A stretch of DNA of 64,000 nt from Cafeteria roenbergensis (Eukaryota > Sar > Bigyra > Bicosoecida > Cafeteriaceae), in NCBI GenBank assembly GCA_008330645.1, contig VLTN01000009.1, positions 62,001-126,000 of the forward strand, read 5' to 3'. The notes under the pieces were generated by a model. It did no database searches. It saw only the letters and a list, made by a program, of their open reading frames with translations, and was not told the DNA's origin. Below, one piece after another: positions 55,701-64,000 of this stretch. The position numbers and the translations under genes are program-made. Position 1 is the first letter of the stretch; every line of letters begins with the position of its first letter.

Positions 55701-58700
55701 GAAGCGTCCGACGACGACACCAACACGTGACCCGACGACGACGACGAACCGCCGCCGCTCACCACCGACACGTGCCCGCCCTCGTACCGAGTGTCAGTCG
55801 TGGACCCGCCGACACCACCACGTTGCCGCCCGACCCGCCAGACGACGTCCCCGCGCTCACGGCCACGCTGCCGCCCGACCCGCCAGACGACGTCCCCGCG
55901 CTCACAGACACCGACCCGCCCGGCCCGCTGTTCGTCGACCCCACGCCCACCGACACCGACCCCGCAGCGCCCCGGTGGCCGCACCAGTCGACACCACCAC
56001 GCTCCCGGCCGTGCCCGCCGTGGACGCGCCGCTCAGCACCGACACCGCACCCGACGCACCCGACTGCGTCGTGCCCGTCGACAGCGTCAGCCACCCGCTC
56101 ACGCCCGCAGACGAAGCGTCCGACGACGACACCAACACGTGACCCGACGACGACGACGACCCGCCGCCGCTCACCACCGACACGTGCCCGCCCTCGTACC
56201 GAGTGTCAGTCGTGGACCCCGCCGACACCACCACGTTGCCGCCCGACCCGCCAGACGACGTCCCCGCGCTCACGGCCACGCTGCCGCCCGACCCGCCAGA
56301 CGACGTCCCCGCGCTCACAGACACCGACCCGCCCGACCCGCTGTTCGTCGACCCCACGCCCACCGACACCGACCCCGCAGCGCCCCCGGTGGCCGCACCA
56401 GTCGACACCACCACGCTCCCGGCCGTGCCCGCCGTGGACGCGCCGCTCAGCACCGACACCGCACCCGACGCACCCGACTGCGTCGTGCCCGTCGACAGCG
56501 TCAGCCACCCGCTCACGCCCGCAGACGAAGCGTCCGACGACGACACCAACACGTGACCCGACGACGACGACGACCCGGCGCCGCTCACCACCGACACGTG
56601 CCCGCCCTCGTACCGAGTGTCAGTCGTGGGACCCGCCTCCAGGATCAGGTCGCCACCATCGAAGCCTGTGCCACTGTCGAGCCCCGATGCTCACATGCCC
56701 GACGCTCACCTGACGTCGAAGCTCCGCGCTCAATCACAACGCTCCCACCGGTCCCAGTGCCGGACGAGCCACCAGCGATGCTCACGAAGCCGCCCACGCC
56801 CGTTGCCGAGCCGCCGAAATGCTCACCAGACCGCCCGTCGAGTCTCCGGACCCGGCCTGCATCAGCAGAGTGCCGCCGACTGACCCAGTGGCGGTGGACG
56901 ACCCGGAGCTCACAGACACCGACCCGCCCGACCCGCTGTTCGTCGACCCCACGCCCACCGACACCGACCCCGCAGCGCCCCCGGTGGCCGCACCAGTCGA
57001 CACCACCACGCTCCCGGCCGTGCCCGCCGTGGACGCGCCGCTCAGCACCGACACCGCACCCGACGCACCCGACTGCGTCGTGCCCGTCGACAGCGTCAGC
57101 CACCCGCTCACGCCCGCAGACGAAGCGTCCGACGACGACACCAACACGTGACCCGACGACGACGACGACCCGGCGCCGCTCACCACCGACACGTGCCCGC
57201 CCTCGTACCGAGTGTCAGTCGTGGACCCCGCCGCCACCACCACTGTCACCAGCCCCGACGTTGCCGCTCACCGACGAAGCCGCCAGACGACGTCCCCAGC
57301 GCTCACGAAGGCCACGCCGTTGCGGTCGAGCCGCCGGATGCTCACCCGCCCGTCGAGTCTCCGGACCCGGCTGCATCAGCAGAGTGCCGCCGACTGACCC
57401 AGTGGCGGTGGACGACCCGGAGCTCACAGACACCGACCCGCCCGACCCGCTGTTCGTCGACCCCACGCCCACCGACACCGACCCCGCAGCGCCCCCGGTG
57501 GCCGCACCAGTCGACACCACCACGCTCCCGGCCGTGCCCGCCGTGGACGCGCCGCTCAGCACCGACACCGCACCCGACGCACCCGACTGCGTCGTGCCCG
57601 TCGACAGCGTCAGCCACCCGCTCACGCCCGCAGACGAAGCGTCCGACGACGACACCAACACGTGACCCGACGACGACGACGACCCGCCGCCGCTCACCAC
57701 CGACACGTGCCCGCCCTCGTACCGAGTGTCAGTCGTGGACCCCGCCGACACCACCACGTTGCCGCCCGCCCGACCCGCCAGACGACGTCCCCGCGCTCAC
57801 GGCCACGCTGCCGCCCGACCCGCCAGACGACGTCCCCGCGCTCACAGACACCGACCCGCCCGGCCCGCTGTTCGTCGACCCCACGCCCACCGACACCGAC
57901 CCCGCAGCGCCCCCGGTGGCCGCACCAGTCGACACCACCACGCTCCCGGCCGTGCCCGCCGTGGACGCGCCGCTCAGCACCGACACCGCACCCGACGCAC
58001 CCGACTGCGTCGTGCCCGTCGACAGCGTCAGCCACCCGCTCACGCCCGCAGACGAAGCGTCCGACGACGACACCAACACGTGACCCGACGACGACGACGA
58101 CCCGCCGCCGCTCACCACCGACACGTGCCCGCCCTCGTACCGAGTGTCAGTCGTGGACCCCGCCGACACCACCACGTTGCCGCCCGACCCGCCAGACGAC
58201 GTCCCCGCGCTCACACGCCACGCTGCGCTCGACAGACGACACACGTCCCCGCGCTCACAGACCCGCCCGGCCCGCTGTTCGTCGACCCCACGCCCACCGA
58301 CACCGACCCCGCAGCGCCCCCGGTGGCCGCACCAGTCGACACCACCACGCTCCCGGCCGTGCCCGCCGTGGACGCGCCGCTCAGCACCGACACCGCACCC
58401 GACGCACCCGACTGCGTCGTGCCCGTCGACAGCGTCAGCCACCCGCTCACGCCCGCAGACGAAGCGTCCGACGACGACACCAACACGTGACCCGACGACG
58501 ACGACGACCCGCCGCCGCTCACCACCGACACGTGCCCGCCCTCGTACCGAGTGTCAGTCGTGGACCCCGCCGACACCACCACGTTGCCGCCCGACCCGCC
58601 AGACGACGTCCCCGCGCTCACGGCCACGCTGACCCGCCAGACGACGTCCCCGCGCTCACGCCACGCTGCCGCCCGACCCGCCAGACGCCGTCCCCGCGCT

Positions 58701-61700
58701 CACAGACACCGACCCGCCCGGCCCGCTGTTCGTCGACCCCACGCCCACCGACACCGACCCCGCAGCGCCCCCGGTGGCCGCACCAGTCGACACCACCACG
58801 CTCCCGGCCGTGCCCGCCGTGGACGCGCCGCTCAGCACCGACACCGCACCCGACGCACCCGACTGCGTCGTGCCCGTCGACAGCGTCAGCCACCCGCTCA
58901 CGCCCGCAGACGAAGCGTCCGACGACGACACCAACACGTGACCCGACGACGACGACGACCCGCCGCCGCTCACCACCGACACGTGCCCGCCCTCGTACCG
59001 AGTGTCAGTCGTGGACCCCGCCGACACCACCACGTTGCCGCCCGACCCGCCAGACGACGTCCCCGCGCTCACGGCCACGCTGCCGCCCGACCCGCCAGAC
59101 GACGTCCCCGCGCTCACAGACACCGACCCGCCCGGCCCGCTGTTCGTCGACCCCACGCCCACCGACACCGACCCCGCAGCGCCCCCGGTGGCCGCACCAG
59201 TCGACACCACCACGCTCCCGGCCGTGCCCGCCGTGGACGCGCCGCTCAGCACCGACACCGCACCCGACGCACCCGACTGCGTCGTGCCCGTCGACAGCGT
59301 CAGCCACCCGCTCACGCCCGCAGACGAAGCGTCCGACGACGACACCAACACGTGACCCGACGACGACGACGACCCGCCGCCGCTCACCACCGACACGTGC
59401 CCGCCCTCGTACCGAGTGTCAGTCGTGGACCCCGCCGACACCACCACGTTGCCGCCCGACCCGCCAGACGACGTCACCCGCGCTCACGGCCACGCTGCAC
59501 GCCCGACCCGCCAGACGACGTCCCCGCGCTCACAGACACCGACCCGCCCGGCCCGCTGTTCGTCGACCCCACGCCCACCGACACCGACCCCGCAGCGCCC
59601 CCGGTGGCCGCACCAGTCGACACCACCACGCTCCCGGCCGTGCCCGCCGTGGACGCGCCGCTCAGCACCGACACCGCACCCGACGCACCCGACTGCGTCG
59701 TGCCCGTCGACAGCGTCAGCCACCCGCTCACGCCCGCAGACGAAGCGTCCGACGACGACACCAACACGTGACCCGACGACGACGACGACCCGCCGCCGCT
59801 CACCACCGACACGTGCCCGCCCTCGTACCGAGTGTCAGTCGTGGACCCCGCCGACACCACCACGTTGCCGCCCGACCCGCCAGACGACGTCCCCGCGCTC
59901 ACGGCCACGCTGCCGCCCGACCCGCCAGACGACGTCCCCGCGCTCACAGACACCGACCCGCCCGGCCCGCTGTTCGTCGACCCCACGCCCACCGACACCG
60001 ACCCCGCAGCGCCCCCGGTGGCCGCACCAGTCGACACCACCACGCTCCCGGCCGTGCCCGCCGTGGACGCGCCGCTCAGCACCGACACCGCACCCGACGC
60101 ACCCGACTGCGTCGTGCCCGTCGACAGCGTCAGCCACCCGCTCACGCCCGCAGACGAAGCGTCCGACGACGACACCAACACGTGACCCGACGACGACGAC
60201 GACCCGCCGCCGCTCACCACCGACACGTGCCCGCCCTCGTACCGAGTGTCAGTCGTGGACCCCGCCGACACCACCACACGTTGCCGCCCGACCCGCCAGA
60301 CGACGTCCGCCAGCGCTCCCACGGCCGGCCACGCTGCCGCCCGACCCGCCAGACGACGTCCCCGCGCTCACAGACACCGACCCGCCCGGCCCGCTGTTCG
60401 TCGACCCCACGCCCACCGACACCGACCCCGCAGCGCCCCCGGTGGCCGCACCAGTCGACACCACCACGCTCCCGGCCGTGCCCGCCGTGGACGCGCCGCT
60501 CAGCACCGACACCGCACCCGACGCACCCGACTGCGTCGTGCCCGTCGACAGCGTCAGCCACCCGCTCACGCCCGCAGACGAAGCGTCCGACGACGACACC
60601 AACACGTGACCCGACGACGACGACGACCCGGCGCCGCTCACCACCGACACGTGCCCGCCCTCGTACCGAGTGTCAGTCGTGGACCCCGCCGACACCACCA
60701 CGTTGCCGCCCGACCCGCCAGACGACGTCCCGCGCTCACGGCCACGCTGCCGCCCGACCCGCCAGACGACGTCCCCGCGCTCACAGACACCGACCCGCCC
60801 GGCCCCGCTGTTCGTCGACCCCACGACACCCACCGACACCGACCGACCCGCAGCGCCCCCGGTGGCCGCACCAGTCGACACCACCACGCTCCCGGCCGTG
60901 CCCGCCGTGGACGCGCCGCTCAGCACCGACACCGCACCCGACGCACCCGACTGCGTCGTGCCGCCCCCGCAGCGCCCCCGGTGGCCGCACCAGTCGACAC
61001 CACCACGCTCCCGGCCGTGCCCGCCGTGGACGCGCCGCTCAGCACCGACACCGCACCCGACGCACCCGACTGCGTCGTGCCCGTCGACAGCGTCAGCCAC
61101 CCGCTCACGCCCGCAGACGAAGCGTCCGACGACGACACCAACACGTGACCCGACGACGACGACGACCCGCCGCCGCTCACCACCGACACGTGCCCGCCCT
61201 CGTACCGAGTGTCAGTCGTGGACCCCGCCGACACCACCACGTTGCCGCCCGACCCGCCAGACGACGTCCCCGCGCTCACGGCCACGCTGCCGCCCGACCC
61301 GCCAGACGACGTCCCCGCGCTCACAGACACCGACCGCCCGGCCCGCTGTTCGTCGACCCCACGCCCACCGACACCGACCCCGCAGCGCCCCCGGTGGCCG
61401 CACCAGTCGACACCACCACGCTCCCGGCCGTGCCCGCCGTGGACGCGCCGCTCAGCACCGACACCGCACCCGACGCACCCGACTGCGTCGTGCCCGTCGA
61501 CAGCGTCAGCCACCCGCTCACGCCCGCAGACGAAGCGTCCGACGACGACACCAACACGTGACCCGACGACGACGACGACCCGCCGCCGCTCACCACCGAC
61601 ACGTGCCCGCCCTCGTACCGAGTGTCAGTCGACACCACCATCCGCCGACACCACCACGTTGCCGCCCGACCCGCCAGACGACGTCCCCGCGCTCACGGCC

Positions 61701-64000
61701 ACGCTGCCGCCCGACCCGCCAGACGACGTCCCCGCGCTCACGGCCACGCTGCCGCCCGACCCGCCAGACGACGTCCCCGCGCTCACAGACACCGACCCGC
61801 CCGGCCCGCTGTTCGTCGACCCCACGCCCACCGACACCGACCCCGCAGCGCCCCCGGTGGCCGCACCAGTCGACACCACCACGCTCCCGGCCGTGCCCGC
61901 CGTGGACGCGCCGCTCAGCACCGACACCGCACCCGACGCACCCGACTGCGTCGTGCCCGTCGACAGCGTCAGCCACCCGCTCACGCCCGCAGACGAAGCG
62001 TCCGACGACGACACCAACACGTGACCCGACGACGACGACGACCCGCCGCCGCTCACCACCGACACGTGCCCGCCCTCGTACCGAGTGTCAGTCGTGGACG
62101 TTGCCCGCCGACCACCACCACGTTGCCGCCCGACCCGCCAGACGACGTCCCCGCGCTCACGGCCACGCTGCCGCCCGACCCGCCAGACGACGTCCCCGCG
62201 CTCACAGACACCGACCCGCCCGGCCCGCTGTTCGTCGACCCCACGCCCACCGACACCGACCCCGCAGCGCCCCCGGTGGCCGCACCAGTCGACACCACCA
62301 CGCGCTCCCGGCCGTGCCCGCCGTGGACGCGCCGCTCAGCACCGACACCGCACCCGACGCACCCGACTGCGTCGTGCCCGTCGACAGCGTCAGCCACCCG
62401 CTCACGCCCGCAGACGAAGCGTCCGACGACGACACCAACACGTGACCCGACGACGACGACGACCCGCCGCCGCTCACCACCGACACGTGCCCGCCCTCGT
62501 ACCGAGTGTCAGTCGTGGACCCCGCCGACACCACCACGTTGCCGCCCGACCCGCCAGACGACGTCCCCGCGCTCACGGCCACGCTGCCGCCCGACCCGCC
62601 AGACGACGTCCCCGCGCTCACGGCCACGCTGCCGCCCGACCCGCCAGACGACGTCCCCGCGCTCACAGACACCGACCCGCCCGGCCCGCTGTTCGTCGAC
62701 CCCACGCCCACCGACACCGACCCCGCAGCGCCCCCGGTGGCCGCACCAGTCGACACCACCACGCTCCCGGCCGTGCCCGCCGTGGACGCGCCGCTCAGCA
62801 CCGACACCGCACCCGACGCACCCGACTGCGTCGTGCCCGTCGACAGCGTCAGCCACCCGCTCACGCCCGCAGACGAAGCGTCCGACGACGACACCAACAC
62901 GTGACCCGACGACGACGACGACCCCGCGCCGCTCACCACCGACACGTGCCCGCCCTCGTACCGAGTGTCAGTCGTGGACCCCGCCGACACCACCACGTTG
63001 CCGCCCGACCCGCCAGACGACGTCCCCGCGCTCACGGCCACGCTGCCGCCCGACCCGCCAGACGACGTCCCCGCGCTCACAGACACCGACCCGCCCGGCC
63101 CGCTGTTCGTCGACCCCACGCCCACCGACACCGACCCCGCAGCGCCCCCGGTGGCCGCACCAGTCGACACCACCACGCTCCCGGCCGTGCCCGCCGTGGA
63201 CGCGCCGCTCAGCACCGACACCGCACCCGACGCACCCGACTGCGTCGTGCCCGTCGACAGCGTCAGCCACCCGCTCACGCCCGCAGACGAAGCGTCCGAC
63301 GACGACACCAACACGTGACCCGACGACGACGACGACCCGCCGCCGCTCACCACCGACACGTGCCCGCCCTCGTACCGAGTGTCAGTCGTGGACCCCGCCG
63401 ACACCACCACGTTGCCGCCCGACCCGCCAGACGACGTCCCCGCGCTCACGGCCACGCTGCCGCCCGACCCGCCAGACGACGTCCCCGCGCTCACGGCCAC
63501 GCTGCCGCCCGACCCGCCAGACGACGTCCCCGCGCTCACAGACACCGACCCGCCCGGCCCGCTGTTCGTCGACCCCACGCCCACCGACACCGACCCCGCA
63601 GCGCCCCCGGTGGCCGCACCAGTCGACACCACCACGCTCCCGGCCGTGCCCGCCGTGGACGCGCCGCTCAGCACCGACACCGCACCCGACGCACCCGACT
63701 GCGTCGTGCCCGTCGACAGCGTCAGCCACCCGCTCACGCCCGCAGACGTGGCGTCCGACGACGACACCAACACGTGACCCGACGACGACGACGACCCGCC
63801 GCCGCTCACCACCGACACGTGCCCGCCCTCGTACCGAGTGTCAGTCGTGGACCCCGCCGACACCACCACGTTGCCGCCCGACCCGCCAGACGACGTCCCC
63901 GCGCTCACGGCCACGCTGCCGCCCGACCCGCCAGACGACGTCCCCGCGCTCACAGACACCGACCCGCCCGGCCCGCTGTTCGTCGACCCCACGCCCACCG
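52705..64000 (-). CDS. Giant Gly/Ser/Val repeat protein, C-terminal portion (N-terminus beyond right edge; frame broken in the middle of the array)
   Basis: Function unknown. The stop is at 52705. The C-terminal ~290 residues (nt 52705-53577) are unique, lower in GC and beta-rich, with degenerating rungs such as GSISLVPGAG and GNVVLQNSAGQ, and the ending SLFVILTPKTPS. Upstream the protein is rungs of 15 residues of the form G-x-V-x-V-x-x-G, such as GSVAVSAGTSSGGSG, arranged in higher-order units of 8, 9 or 10 rungs. This suggests a beta-solenoid or fibrous extracellular protein; similar Gly/Ser/Thr/Val repeat proteins are, from memory, predicted in several algae and other protists. The frame is clean from 52705 to ~55570 and from ~62300 to 63998, but shifts repeatedly in between, either from sequence-consensus errors or real decay. 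The unique C-terminus and the stop support minus-strand coding; plus-strand open stretches in the array are shadows. Confidence 0.75.
56630..56910. repeat. Divergent module inside the array, copy 1
   Basis: A non-canonical block replaces the usual 45-bp subunits and lengthens this unit to 595 bp. On the minus strand it reads partly as rungs of another type (SSGSSTATGSVGGTLLMQAG, then SGDSTGGLVSI). Its last ~90 bp recur in the second divergent module at 57230-57430. Confidence 0.75.
57230..57430. repeat. Divergent module inside the array, copy 2
   Basis: Shorter relative of the block at 56630-56910, lengthening its unit to 514 bp. It shares the GTCGAGTCTCCGGACCCGG and GTGGCGGTGGACGACCCGG stretches with copy 1 but lacks part of its left half, and does not keep a single frame. 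Confidence 0.7.

Larger units (their letters stand above)
53580..64000. repeat. Tandem higher-order repeat array, units 369/414/459 bp
   Basis: Using the landmark CACGTGACCCGACG I count 24 occurrences: 53653, 54022, 54481, 54850, 55309, 55724, 56136, 56550, 57145, 57659, 58077, 58484, 58935, 59349, 59765, 60179, 60603, 61142, 61555, 62018, 62439, 62898, 63312 and 63771. Clean intervals are exactly 369, 414 or 459 bp, differing by a 45-bp subunit present 0, 1 or 2 extra times (GCCACGCTGCCGCCCGAC is its start). All clean lengths are multiples of three. The array runs off the right edge. Confidence 0.95.

Noticed and set aside
57662-61561. Plus-strand open frame of ~1,300 codons in the repeat array
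   Set aside because: The unit lacks stops in several frames, and this frame only stays open because of the local length irregularities. Composition is Pro/Arg/His/Thr-rich, and the minus strand has the unique C-terminal domain with a natural stop.
53656-64000. CRISPR-like array
   Set aside because: The repeats are directly adjacent coding units with no unique spacers, in a eukaryotic genome; the spacing follows whole codons and 45-bp subunits.
1-64000. Integrated virus, retroelement or other large mobile element
   Set aside because: No reverse transcriptase, integrase, transposase, capsid or packaging ATPase signature was seen in any real gene; only the small inverted repeat at 51.7-52.3 kb could be transposon-related.

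Overview
The window reads as nuclear DNA of a very GC-rich, gene-dense, intron-poor flagellated protist. It carries a dynein heavy chain, a DNA-PKcs-type PI3K-like kinase, a Trf4/PAPD5-type nucleotidyltransferase and one spliceosomal-type intron, none of which is bacterial. By eye the GC content is about 70% over most of the window. GC-rich stramenopile flagellates (bicosoecid or pelagophyte) or haptophytes would fit, but nothing here fixes the lineage.

Layout, left to right. (1) 18718 to the left edge, minus strand: a dynein heavy chain open as one uninterrupted frame for about 6,240 codons, with its C-terminus outside the window. (2) 18719-19304: a divergent intergenic region. (3) 19305-31673, plus strand: a giant non-canonical poly(A) polymerase-like nucleotidyltransferase made of a 52-codon first exon, a 669-bp intron and an 11.5-kb second exon. 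(4) 31674-31891: a short convergent spacer with a GT microsatellite. (5) 31892-32650, minus strand: a small class I SAM methyltransferase with a likely mitochondrial presequence. (6) 32965-50988, minus strand: an intronless DNA-PKcs homologue of about 6,007 residues, ending in a perfectly recognisable kinase domain and FATC. (7) 50989-52704: a lower-GC intergenic region holding a ~90-bp inverted repeat around a ~410-bp loop. (8) 52705 to the right edge, minus strand: the C-terminal part of a giant repetitive protein. It has a unique ~290-residue C-terminal region preceded by at least 10.4 kb of tandem higher-order repeats, each built from 15-residue Gly/Val/Ser rungs.

There is no operon logic; these are independent eukaryotic genes (ciliary motor, RNA tailing/surveillance, methyltransferase, DNA double-strand-break kinase, probable structural or surface protein). 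They share gene inflation: each large gene keeps its catalytic core but is swollen by Ala/Gly/Ser/Pro-rich low-complexity insertions and triplet-repeat tracts.

The most distinctive feature is the right-hand repeat array. Its unit length is quantised at 369, 414 or 459 bp (steps of 45 bp, or 15 residues), and its middle third is full of small length errors while both flanks are clean.
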